Shown here: positions 44,534-57,381 of the stretch, piece by piece
How positions within the stretch are numbered: position 1 is the stretch's first letter
How the letters are laid out: every line of letters begins with the position of its first letter
Source: Himantopus leucocephalus
Lineage: Eukaryota; Chordata; Aves; Charadriiformes; Recurvirostridae
DNA length: 64,000 nucleotides
Reading direction: 5' to 3'
NCBI GenBank assembly: GCA_003993805.1
Contig: RSEF01000024.1
Span: 7,676,106 to 7,740,105 of the forward strand
Made by a program: the position numbers and the translations under genes
Notes under the pieces: model-generated
What the model was told of the DNA's origin: nothing
The model's database searches: none
Seen by the model: only the letters and a program-made list of their open reading frames with translations

Positions 44534-47500
44534 TTTATTGGGATAACATCTTGGTCCACTAATCTAAGGTTTATCGAGACAGGTATGTCTGGTTTAGATG
44601 TACAGATTGAAGCTTCACGTTCCTAGAGAACAGGCTTTAGAGTAACTGCCCTTTCTAAGTGATGAATGCAAACCTTAGAGTTTCTATGAAAATACAATTT
44701 TACACATAGCATGTATGTTACATAAGCAAGTTACAAGTACAGGAATAGGAAAGCAACTTCGAAGGAAGTTGGACAGAAATAAACTGATTCAAAACAATGA
44801 AAAATACATGTCCTGGGTATATTATGAGCACGTGCCCAGAATAAATCCACTGAAGTCAGTGTTATAGCAGTGCCAAACTGATTTAAAAGCAACATCTTTC
44901 GCTTTTATCAGAGAAAAATATCTGGCCAACAGCTTTTCCACCTGATACCTCTTATCCCCATGCCTAATATTCCTTACCTCCTCCAGAGCCCCTTCTATCA
45001 ATCCTGCAAAGGTAAAAAAATCTGAAGAAGGCTGCACTGTCAATACAGAAATAAAGCTGAACCCAAACTCTGCATGGGATACAGCTTATCAGAGCAGCAG
45101 TCCTTCCAGCAATTCTACCTTCGCTATCGCAGAGGGGAGCTGCATATAGGAACCCAAGAACAGAGCACTGCTATCAGTTTTTTCTCAGGGGATGTCTTCT
45201 TTTGTGCTAGCTTACATGTGATGTTAGCATGGATGAAAGGTACATGAGTGCCAACCCCCAAAAGCAAGTCTTTTGTCCAGTTTTACTCCTTCTCAAACAT
45301 AGCCCATTGTTGCTCTGGAGAGTGTGTTTTTCCATATAGGGTTCGGTCCTTGGCTCCCTGGTGGCAGTAAGCATATTAAATGTGACCATGGTTAGTTATC
45401 TGAAGTAATCTAGGAACAAGAACAGACTGTGTCTTGTATCAGCTAACAACTATATCCTTCATGGGAAAACTGGATACCTATGGGCAAGGCTGGACCAAAG
45501 CCTTATCCATTAGCAGCTCTGATCATATTAACAGCCTCCTGTGTCTTCAGTGCTCCAAAACCAACTGCTCACCGATGAGTAGCAGAGGAGGATATGGAAC
45601 TGGCAACTACGGACCTTGAAAATTGTCTTAATTTTCTCCATAAAATTCTAGCTTGGGTGCATGGCTCTTGCTGAAATAAAAATCAAGGAGTAAAACCTGA
45701 AGAAGCAAACACTTGAGGAAAATTCGCGATTCAAATACAATTGAGTTCAGTATAACAAGCCCATGCTCTCTTTACCACTAGAGACCATGCAACAGAGCAA
45801 CTATTTTCAGGGAGGAAGAAAATCTTCGTTTCCTTTTCCAAAAAAGGATGTATTCCCCCTCTGCAGCCCACTGATGAACTTGTCCATTTGATGAACTTTC
45901 CTACTGCTGTCTGTAAGGAGAAAGTCACCATAATGAATTGTTCAGAACAGGAGTTATGTTGTGTTGTGCCAATGTGGCACAGCTCCACATAAGAGCCTTG
46001 AGCTACTTCCTGGACAGTGGAACAGTGAGAAAATAGCATTGTTGCTGCCTACTAAAGCTGGCAAAAATATAAACCCCAGTAGGAATTAGTTGGATTTCCA
46101 TAGTAAAATAAAGTTATGAGCCCAGTGTTGTGTTAACAGGAGACAATACAAAACATCTCAGCATCCACTAGAAAATGAGTAAAACACAGTATAATGCGTG
46201 CAGAAATATACAGAAAGTACTTGCACTAGTATAAAAATATCCACAGTCCTCAGACAAATGTAAACTGGTACAAAATAATTCCAAGAACAGGAACATGTTT
46301 ACAAAAGAACATGTTAATATAAAACAGTAAAACCAGGTTCACCCTCTCCCAGCCTCATGCACAGCACAGACACACAGATAGTCCACGGAAGGGCCACGTG
46401 TACCAAAAATGAGCAGAGCCTTTACTTGCCATTTGACCTTCTAAGTTAACAGCGTCTGCTGCACATTGCAGCCAGCACTCTGGAAATACAGCTGACTGGC
46501 AGCAGAAGGGCAGAGACAGGCAATGCAGAAACAAACAAGAAAACCCACAAAACCAAAGAGACACACACACACCCCCACCCCCCTCAGGGATTTTAGGGCT
46601 TGTTCTTTCCCAAGCAGTCCTTTATTTCCTGATCCTTCAGACTCCCCAGGAGCAGGCATACCAGGGTGTAACTGACAGGGTTTATCCTACTGCTGTGGAT
46701 AAGTGTTTGGTGACCCTGGCAATGAGTGGACAGCGGCACACAGTGATGCCTGTGCACAGGCGGTGACAAACTGTCTGCCTTGCTGAAAGAGGAGAGGGCA
46801 GGAGTGCAGAGAAAGAGGCTCAGTGAGGACAGTGGTTATAAGTACCTCAGAGAAGCAGCTGATTCCAGCTCCCCTGCAAATGAAATCCTTCAGCAAATAA
46901 GCAAGCACCAAGGTCCCACAGTCCCCATGGCAACAAAGCAAACCCAGAGGGCCTCAGAAGTGAGTACAGCTTTGGAGAGCAAGTGGGAAAAGCAGGGCTA
47001 GGAAATGGAAGCCTGAGTTTGGAAGAAAGGAAGCTTTGCCAAGCTGGTGATCTTTGCTTTAGACCATGCGTAAAGCCTCCCGAAGACTGTCTTCCCTCCC
47101 CAGGTCAGAATGCTATACTGTCAGTCTGGGATGTCCAGAAAGTTCACTCTGCTCCTGCAGCGTGTGACAGTCCAGGACCAAAGCTGGTCAAACCTTCAGC
47201 TCGCATAATCTAGTGGCTTCTTCTGACTCATGAAGGCAAAGCTTCACATTTTTGCCATCAGTGCAGATTTATGTAATACCATGTACAAGAAACCAGACTT
47301 GAAATGCCCAGATCACAGTCTGCAGCGCATATTGCAGGAATGGAGAAGCAGGGAAAGGGAGCAATCCATCGTTAAGGCCTTCAGTGTTTAGTTGACAGGA
47401 CAAAGCAAGGTGTTTCTTTCCCACAGACCTGTCATTTCAGTCTCACAACACTGTCTGCATTTGGCCAAAGTCAGATGCCAGGTGTTCATGCACACAACAT

Positions 47501-47639
47501 GCATTACCCGTTGTTTGCAGAGAAGCCTTCTTTTTTGGCAGCTTGAATTGGACTCCTTCCAGCACACATGCTTTTTGGTCATTCTTTGAGCTCAGCAGCC
47601 AGTTACAGGTTTCCATAGTGACAAGACTTAAAAGCTTGA
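44534..47639 (-). other. DIXDC1: Probable DIXDC1 3' UTR
   Basis: No coding exon lies between the DIXDC1 stop (47642-47640) and the DLAT island. A minus-strand AATAAA at 44539-44534 would give a 3.1-kb 3' UTR; mammalian DIXDC1 also has a long one. A nearer AATAAA at 46626-46621 could give a shorter form. An AC-rich stretch near 46560-46585 is a simple repeat. An open minus frame at 44822-45043 is not recognised as protein. Confidence 0.5.
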
Positions 47640-50600
47640 TTAATTCTCCCCATGGTCTTCTTCCACCCAGGCCACAATTTTCCCCTCCCAACCAGGAATG
47701 ATGTCATCATCATGGAATACCTACAAAAAAAGGGAGTCCAATCATGCCTGGAGTCTGGACACCACTCTTCTGTAGTGTGAGTAGCGTAAGAGGCAGGCAT
47801 CAAGTCAGAGATCCTAGCTCAGATTTCACTACACAGCCCAGAGGACACGTACCTCATCCATCATTCACACATCTGAGTAATCTTTTCAGATTTTAGGTAA
47901 AAAACAGATTAGGCCCCTTCTTTAACCAGTAACCATCAAGATTATTGGCATGTTTTTGACAGGAAAGGTAAAATAAATACAGGAAACATGCCTTTTCTGA
48001 TCCAGACTACAATCTCCAGCTGTTTCTGCAGGATGGCTACCTAGTCAGCTGACTGTTCCCGGAGATGGTAACCCTTTGCACTTGTCTTAATTTGTGAAAC
48101 AGGAACTATCCCAATAACCTTTAATGAATCCAATCCACACCAACAACAGCCTGAGCATAAACAGGACTGGAATGCAGTACACAAAGGAAAAGATGCTGCA
48201 AACACAGTTATCTCTGAAAAAACCTTTGAAAGAAAGTAGGAGAACATTTTTTGAATAAACCACATTTGCCTGAAGTGTCTCTCATTGCAACAGGTTTTAC
48301 AAAGCCACTTGAAGGGCTAGAAGTATAGCCTGGGTTTTTGCTCAGTGCTCCCCAAGCAACGCTGTGCCACAGACTGTCTTTGCCAATAGCCAGCTCTTTG
48401 CCCCAGGGGCTCTGCAACCCCCACGCAATTGCAACACATTGATGTAATTGCTCTGACTGGGGATGAAAACATCCCATGTTAGCACCTTACAAGAGGACCT
48501 TAATCTACAGTTGTGAAAACAGACAATCTGTTTGGGGGCAAGTTCAAAGATTTCATTAGTTTAGAAGTGTGGTGACCATGGTCTCCAGGGTTGTGTGGTA
48601 ACACTGAACCCAAAGCAGCTGATAGCTAAATTCCACACTTACCTCCTCCTTGACTGTGCCAAACTCAGGATCCAGGGCTTTGAAGTGGTACCGGTGGGTT
48701 CCTTCACGATCAATAGCTACCTTAAAATCCTTCAGAGTCACTTCCCCTAACCTGCAAGGGAAGAGTTTAGCACTATCCGACATGGTACACCATTACTGGA
48801 TTTAGCTCAAGTGTTACTACACGGCATGCAGAGCCACAGCACAAGTCTAGCTAGGCATGTGGCACCCTGGCCATAGGGATTTGAAGAGTGTGCCCCTCCA
48901 GGAACACACCTGTCAACCCAAGGTCCTCTTCAGAGGAAGAATGGCTTCCTGATCTACTAAGAACAACCTCAAAACAGCCTTTTTCACTTTCCCTTTTGCA
49001 TTGACAACCATAATTGTTTTGACAGGACCATCCTGCACTACTTGCCACAATAGAACTGCTTGGCTGCTTTCTCTTGCTCTTGGAAGTAAATTAAAAAAAA
49101 AAAAGAGACCCCTCTTAGGGCTCTAAAAGAAATGCATCAGCTAGTGGACTGCTTTAGGCAATTTTCCCCAGACGATGGTATGAAATCCAATGCCCAAGTT
49201 AATGCACAGCGAACCGGTGCTAGTGGTGACCATACCCAGAAGAGAACAGACTAATGCTTTAAGGGACACAAGCACCTCCCACATCGGTGTCAGCAAGGCA
49301 AAGCCAGACCTCACCTCTTTGGTATGTTGACCATGAAAGGTGTGAGGGAGCGGTCAGTGAAGTACAACACTTTGGTGCAGGCACTGGTGCTCATCACGGG
49401 TGTGCTGTGAGAGTGAGGCAGTTCTGCAAAGAAGAGAGCACAATGATTGGGGAACAGCGCATCTCCTGCCACAACAGGAGACAAAAGGCGGGGTCTCAGC
49501 AAATTTGCCATCACAGCAGAGAACCTGATGATGGGAAGAGATTCTTAGGAGGGTGTCTAACAGTCCCTGTTGGGAAGGGCCTGGTATTCCCCCGCTTACT
49601 GGAAAACTTTGCATTTTAAGGTAGGCTCACCATCCAATTGTGTTGTTAGCATGGAGTTTTCTTTGCTCATTTTTTTTTTCTCTCTCTGGCTACTGCCTTG
49701 TTTCCTGCTTCCCTGCAATGTTCTGTCCCAAAGGCTGAAGCAGAAGGTGGTGCACACAGAGTGACTCTACAGCTTTAAGATTCCTAGCATGCAGAAAACA
49801 CTAAGGACACCCATTCAAAGGCTTTCTAATTTAACAAGTCTTCAGAGCCACCTCTTAGAGCCCTTTACATGCAAGGCATTCTACATTTGTGGCTGCACAA
49901 AATTTTCCTGCTGCAGTGGAGGGCAATGGAGTCTGCTAAAAGGAGAGGTACGGTTTGCACACAGAGAACACGTGACTGTGGCTGCTCTGAAAACTGCAGT
50001 TTATGGGAGAGGAGGGAGAACCCAGCAAATCCTCCCCACAACTTTGGGCTTCCAAATTCCTCTCCTACCTTCCTCCACATCTTGTGCCTCCAGGCTGCCC
50101 TGCTGCTGCACACTACAATGCAGCTGAAAGGTGGGGGCTTCTGTCTTTCCCCAGTACCTACAGTCCCCTACAATTTCATAGACTTTCTAGGTGACGTTTT
50201 CAACCAACACTGGAAAAACCCAGCCTTCGTGATGAAAAGCAAACGTGGAGCTGCTGCAGCTGGAGCCAGGAAATGTGGTTTCAGAAGGGGCTGTGCTGTT
50301 ACGGATATACGAAAGGAGCTAGGCACTGAGGGGGGGAACAGGAGAGGCAGCTGTACAGTTATCTGTGTCCACTAGATGGTGCAAACCAACAGGAAAATTG
50401 AAATCACATTTCCCACTCATCCCAGCAGTAATTGTTTTTCATAGTTATTTATATTGCAGTACTACCGAAGTGGTCCAGACAGACTCCCACTGTGATGGTG
50501 CTTTACAAACAAGCAGCCATAGATTGTCTCTGCCCCCTTTCCTTCGCAGTGTACCTAATCTGTACAGCAAATGACTAAAGGGAGGAAAGTGAGTGCTGGT

Positions 50601-53600
50601 AAAGGGAATAAGAAGCTGGAGGTAGCAGATTTCCAAGGGGGTGCTATGCCCTGGACTCTGGCCAGGAAACCTGAGCAATGAATTTGGCAGTGGGAGGGCA
50701 GGAGCTGAAAGACACTTACTGGACTTGGGAGGCCAGGAGTCTCTACACTCATTTGTTGCTCTGCTTGCCGGTGATTTCCCCCGGATCTAGGGTGCAAAGC
50801 CAAAAGAGTGAGAACAAAGCATCACTTCCCAGTTGGAGGTCTCACTGCTGCTTAGCTCTGGGTTGTGTGTGAGGGGCCGAGTTAAGAGTCAAGTGCCCTA
50901 GGAAGCCTTTACCCTTCTCTCTTGCCTCTTCTGTGTTTCCATGCGGTACAGCCGTTCCATCAGGCTAGAGATGCCCTGCTCCAGGCTGTCAATGGTGTGG
51001 TGCTGCGGATCGTGGCCACTAAAACTGTTCCTGAGGCTTCGAAGGGCATCACGAACCAGCTGCAAGTCATTTGTCTGCCCAAGAGACCACAAGTCAGTCA
51101 CAGTAACTCCAGGCTGCATTCTTCCCATCTAAAGCCATGTCTTAGAAAGGGGAGATATCTCTTAACAAGATAATAGCTTCCAGGATATCTGGAGGCCTCA
51201 TCTGCATGTGGCAGGGAAAATATCCTTTAGGTGCACTTACCCCTCGGTGGGCTGCTGTGGGAGCAGCTGCTTTTCCTGCTGTCTGGAGGAAGCCATTGCT
51301 CTGAGCAGCATGACTGCTGTAAGCCATCACCTGTTCAGGGGAAGATACGTACGCCACTAGAAATGTAAGTGTTCGAACCTGCCCAAAGATCCCAATTTGC
51401 AAACTTCAAAATGATGAGAGGGCATGAAGACTTTCTACATCAGTGATATAACTCCCATCTTCTGCCAGGTAAATACACTCACTAAGGAGCGTGCAGGCAG
51501 ACCTACAGGTCAGAGCACAAACATGATTCCTCACATACAGGTGGAGAGAGGCAGACGCAGGAAGGGGCTTGCTGCTACATCACAGAGAGCTCTCTGCAAG
51601 CTCTAGTGAGCACAATCAGTGTTCAGGTGGCACTGTGCAAGGACAGATATTGGGCTGGCACTCTTTCCACCAAGACAGTTCCAAGTGCTCAATGCCAGGG
51701 TCAACAGGAAAAGGAGATAAGAAGCTAACGCCCTGGTCTAACCATTAGCCAGTGCCAGAGCTGAAGCTAGAAGCCAAGAGTCTCCGGCTTCCACTCACCC
51801 CTGTGCTCCCCTCACTGTTTCATCCCTTAGGATTTTGACACAAGAGGCTAAACCAGAGTGCTCACTGCTGAGAGCTTTGCTAAGTTGGATGCTTTGTGGA
51901 GCACGGCTGCCTGGTTAGTCTCACTAACATTGAGACTGCAGAGCCAGGCCTCTCCCGGATGAAGTGGATGATTTCTGTAGAAAGGTAACTAGACGCTGCT
52001 GGACAGAAACATCACTCCAACAGCCTGATGTTTAGACCAAGGCTTCACATACCTCTTCAGCTTCTCTCTTCATGCAGTGAGCTAGCAGGGCCTCTTTGTG
52101 CTCCAGCTCCCGCTCCAAATCCACCTGTGAGGGCGTAGTAGCATCAGCACAAACTGAGCCACCAAGGTAAGTGCCAGCTCTCAAGGCACCAGTGCAGCCC
52201 TCCTGCTCCATACCTGTTGGTAGCTGGCCTCAGAAAGCTGTCTAAGCATTTCATCCAGTTTGGTCTGATGCTGCTGTAAATGCCGATCCTTCTGGCCCAG
52301 TTCTTTCTGCAACACAGTAATTAAGAGAATCAACAGGACAGTAAGGCTCACAATCACCTTCCCGTGGCAGGGAAAGTTATGTCATCTGCCAGGATCAGGT
52401 TCCTTTACAAGATGACTTACACCATGCATGTACTTCTAGCTAGAAGTTAGAACTGAGTGTCAAAACTTTTTATCTAAAAAGATCTGTCAGGTTGTTGTTG
52501 CCTGAAGTCCCCTTGTCCAGCAAAGATCCAATACTGAGGCCAGACAACTGTCCCAGAGAAAACAGATTCCTGAGAGATCAGTGGACAATCGGGTGACCCA
52601 ACCTAACCTGATAGGCTTCTGCACAAGTGTTAGATACTCAGCAAGCCATCACCAAGTAAACATGACAATAACAGATTTACTATAAAAACCAGTGGGCAGA
52701 GCACAAACAACATCTGATCCCTCCATCTCATTACAAACATCCATGGCTATTGCAACTTATTCACTATCCACACTGCCATTCCCAGAGGTGACTGAGTGTC
52801 AGGGAGACAGCAGTCACATTCACAAAACTGAAGAGCCATCAGATGCTGCCCCCAGCAAAGCCTCCAGTGAAGAGAGGTTACATTACTTTGTATTCAGCCA
52901 GTAGCCGGTTTCTCTCTTCAACCTTCCTCTGAAGATCAACCTGCAGAAATAACACATAGGTGTGAGGTAGGTATTCCTGGAGAGTTAATGACAACCTCTT
53001 TGCCCCTTGTACTAAAAGATGGCCTGAGACCAAATATCCGCAGAGTTCAAGGTAGCTGGTGTCTAAGGACGGCAACCTTTTGGACAGGACAGTTCCTTCC
53101 TTGCCCTTCTCTCTTCAGAGAGACACTGTACGTGGCAGCTCTACCTGTCAAAGTGCCACTTGCTAACCCAGGGAGCACAATGAGGAAGGAAGAATGCAAC
53201 TATACTGAAAACATCATGGGAAGCCCCTCCCTGTTTCAGCTGAAGGTCTCGGGAGGACAGGAAGAGGGAGCAAAGAACAGGAGACTCCAGCAAGTTTCAC
53301 AGCTGGCTACTAGACCATGTGCAGTTTTTACTACGCAGAGACCTTTGACTGTCGTTCACTATCCCACGACCCCAAGAACTATGCTGCAACCACCAATCCC
53401 ACCCTGTGGCTGCTGGAGTCCTCAGGGCCACCAGCCTCCTTCTAAAATAATCTAACCCTCAGCAGCACAGTGACTCACATTCTGGTTGTGCAATTCTTCC
53501 TTGTCCATGTTTGCTCTCAGCAGTTCCTGCTTTAGCTGAAGAACTGAAGCATCCTGTTGAATCAGCCTTTGCTGTAAAGCATCCTAGGAAAAGATATTAT

Positions 53601-56600
53601 CTGTAGGAAGGCACAAGACAGAGGCAGACACTCTTCCCTGGGAAGTGACCTAAACCAGTACCATAACACAGTGGGGCCGCTCACAGGGCTGAAGTGTTGC
53701 CAAGGGCCCAAGAGAGCAGGAGGTATATAGACATCTGCCCAATGGCCTCTCAGTCCTTCTGACTTTCTCTTACCCAAAAGTAATTTCCCCCCACAGAGGG
53801 ATTTCTGTGCTTCTACCTGAACTTCCAGCTCCAGAACTGGCCTGACAATTTGCTCTTATGGAAGAAAATAGCAGTGTCTTTGGAGGGTCCTTTCAGCATC
53901 CTACAGCTAGTGTCTCTAGCCATGCATCTGCAGCATCCAGAGGGCAGAAAGACGCCAACATCAGCCAAGGACACAAGGAAACTCAAGCTCTCAGTGTGAC
54001 CTAGTTGTGCAATGAAACCCTCTCTGAAGAGTCCAAAGTCAGGACTAATTCTGCACCTTTCACTCAGCATTACCCGGAAGCTGAGAGCTGTAACTTGGAC
54101 AGCTACTGCTGTTTGCTTCCTTCACAGACAGCTCTAAAAATACCTCTGCTCAGGAGTAGGTTATTAGTGTTCAGAACTCCAGATGAAGAAACTGAGCAGA
54201 CAGGATCCAAAGTTGTGAAAAGTGCTGCAGCTGAAGAGGACAGAGATACTCCTGTGCTCTTTTTCCTCTACTGTCAAGAATGAGTTCACTGGGCCAATCC
54301 TACTGTGCGTACCCCAAGATGAGGGGGGTGGGGGGAGGCAGGGAACAAAAACCAAAAGGAGCCACGAGAACCAAACAGACATCCTACACCTCATATTTTG
54401 TTTAGGGGAAACAGACAGAAGAGGGGACATTTGACCACAATCCTACTGACAGAAACAGAACCCAGGAGAGTAACTCCTTGCGCTTGCCTTAACTGCAGTC
54501 TCTCCCTAGAGCCAGAAACAGACCATAGGATCCCCCACCTCCAAGTCCCCTAATACAGCTCCCTCCACAATCTGAGATTCCTCAGAGGTGTATGGCTGCT
54601 GCTGGCCCTACTCATGGGTTGAAGCAGATTCTAAAGCTTTACTATTTATATTTGATGAAGTGCCTCTTTCCTCACCTTTATTCCCTGTAGGTTTCGAGCT
54701 TCTTGTTTGTATTTCAGTAGTTCCTTCTGTTAATACAACACAATTTGATTAAATGGCATCTTGTCACCCCTTCAGAATCAACCAAAGTCAGTGTTCTCTG
54801 TCCCCAGACACCTGCTTCAGAAGAAAGCACATCCCACCTTTTCCCACAGATCAAAAAGCACATCAGCCCCTGAGCCATTTTAACGAGTTACAAACATGAC
54901 AAAACAGTTAAGCAGCTCGCTAAGCCTCTGCTATTAAAGCCATCAGAGAAAAAGATTGCCTAGTCCCCCAAGTCTGTCCTTCAGGGCAATGTCAAATACT
55001 TCTCTCCCAGCACCAGAACTAGTCCCAGAGCCAGCATAAGCAGAAAGCTGAACTAAGGCAGGCTTAGTGGGGCAGGTTCTTCTTAGCTGCATTTATTTCC
55101 AACTTGAAAAATTGTTTATATTCAGACATGGCTAGAAACGTAATAGCTGTCCTGGATAAAGTTTTGAGACGCTAGTACAACCTGGATCTTGCCAGCTTCA
55201 AGAGCAAGGGGAAAAAAAAATCTATTTTGGGGCTCATTTAAATTCCAGTAACACTTAGATACTTGTTTTACCAGCAACTGACTTTACCAGCATTAGCTAG
55301 GGCAAAGTGGGAGGGAGTATATATTTTTCTGCTGCTATCCCACAAACTTTTATTAACTGCTAATATGGATACAATAAACACTTCCCAGCCAAGTATTGTG
55401 AGTGCTCTTCAGGTCAATGAATTATCGTCTCAGGGAAGCAGATATCTACGCTCCTAGAGGGATGGAGATCTCACACAGCAGAATATGGGAACAGAGTTGG
55501 AGCACTAACACAATACATCACCCATGTCATCTGTTGTATTGTCCAATCCCACCCCATCCCCCCCCAAAATAAAATCAAATAGGACAGAGTCTGCAAAGAT
55601 CTCTTGACCCAAAATCTCTTTCCCTTTCATCTGTCCCCCTCTAACCTTTAGGTCTTGATTTTCTTCCACACTCTGGTCCAGGCGACTTCGGATTATGATC
55701 TGAATGTAAAATACCATGGTTATTATTGTGCAAGACACCTCTCTGTGGCAGAACAGTACAAAAGGCAGGTTGATCAGAGAAAGGTAAGTACAGCAACGTG
55801 CTCACCAGCTGCTCTTCGGGGCAGGCTCCATGTTCACAAAGTTCAAAGGACCCTTCCTGCTCATCCTCAGGTAAAGACCCATTGAGCAACAAAGCCTGGG
55901 AAGATTAAGGAAAAATATTTCCTCTTCAGGGGTTTCAAAGGAAAATAGTCTAGCTGCAGCTCTGGCTAACAGTCATTCATATCAACAGTTTCGTTTTCCA
56001 TTGCTGCTGACTTATTCCCCTCAAAAGAGGGCAGAATTTTTCAGGAATGAACAACAAGATTTATCCCCTGAAAAAGCTCTCCTAGAGATATCTGTCAGCC
56101 AATACTCTTCCCCACACAAAGACACCAAACAAGGACAACAACTCAGATTTTCAGGGAGTGAAGTCTGCCCCAGGCTTCAGTCCAAGGGTAGACTTCACTA
56201 CAATAACAGATTTGATGCCTAAAGCAGAGACTGAACCAGGTTTACATTGTAAGACTTCTTGTCTGGAATGAGACTGAAGTGTCCCCTGTTGAAAGAAGTT
56301 GTTCTCCTTACTACACATCTACAAAAGACTTTAGAAACAGGATGTTCAGGGAAGCCTAGTTCTGTTCTACACTAGACAAGACCCAGACACATTCAGAACT
56401 GTTGCCCAAGGGAGGGAAGAGCCCTCACCCACTAGAAGGCTACTAGAAGCACAGTATTAACTCCTTCAGCAGCTCCAAGGTAGCCCAGATATCTACAGGA
56501 AGATGCCAGAATACCCACAGTAGACTGAATCCAGTCTGAAGGAGGAAAAAGTGTGCACTGTAGGAAGTGTGACTAGCAGAACTAGGTCAGATCTCTAGCA

Positions 56601-57345
56601 GGGTATACCATACTGGTTTTCTCTAGCTGATAGTTTCACATTGACCTTTCTGTCTCTGACTTCCAGGACTCAGGGCACTTGGTACGTGCCAGGATGTTGC
56701 ATACAACCAAACTCATTGGAAAGAGTCATGCCTCTTTCAGTTAGCTTTCTAGTTTATTTCTATTTGAACTCCATGGCTAAAATCAAAATATCCCATTTGC
56801 AGTAAGGCTCCAGTTCAGTGACAAAAGACTTCAGGGCTGACAGGTCAGGTTCTGCCTGCTGACAGAGTCTTCCAAGAAAGAGCTGCAACTGCTGACAAAT
56901 AGCAAATAGCAATCTGTATTCAGTTAATTCAAAAGCTCTTTGGAAAACTGTTTTCTGAGTGCATCCCAAAGTCTTCCCAGCAGGACACTCAAGCAGGAAT
57001 CACACAGGCACATAAGAAGCTGCCATGGTTTCAGCCCCTTATGGGGTATACGGACAGCAGGTCCCTGATACTTCAGTCAAACTCTCCTGAACTGGCAGCT
57101 CTTAAGTATTGAGCAAGAGGGGGTAAAAATCAATTAATCAAATCCAATTTCCTGGCTAGCAACATCAGCTGCCTCTTCCTACTCCCAGGGAAAGAGGGGG
57201 CAGCAATGCCAGCTGCTTGCCCTCACTCCTGAAACATGGGACCAGGGTTCGAGGAACAGCACAAGTCCCTCCAGTGCTGCCTCTCCCTGCTCCCAGTGGG
57301 CACATAATGCAACTGGACTTTGTCAGTGAACAAACCAAGCTTGCT

Positions 57346-57381
<36 letters not shown>

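Noticed and set aside
44822..45043. 73-aa minus-strand frame with protein-like stretch
   Set aside because: It lies in the probable DIXDC1 3' UTR, has no recognised similarity and no splice context.
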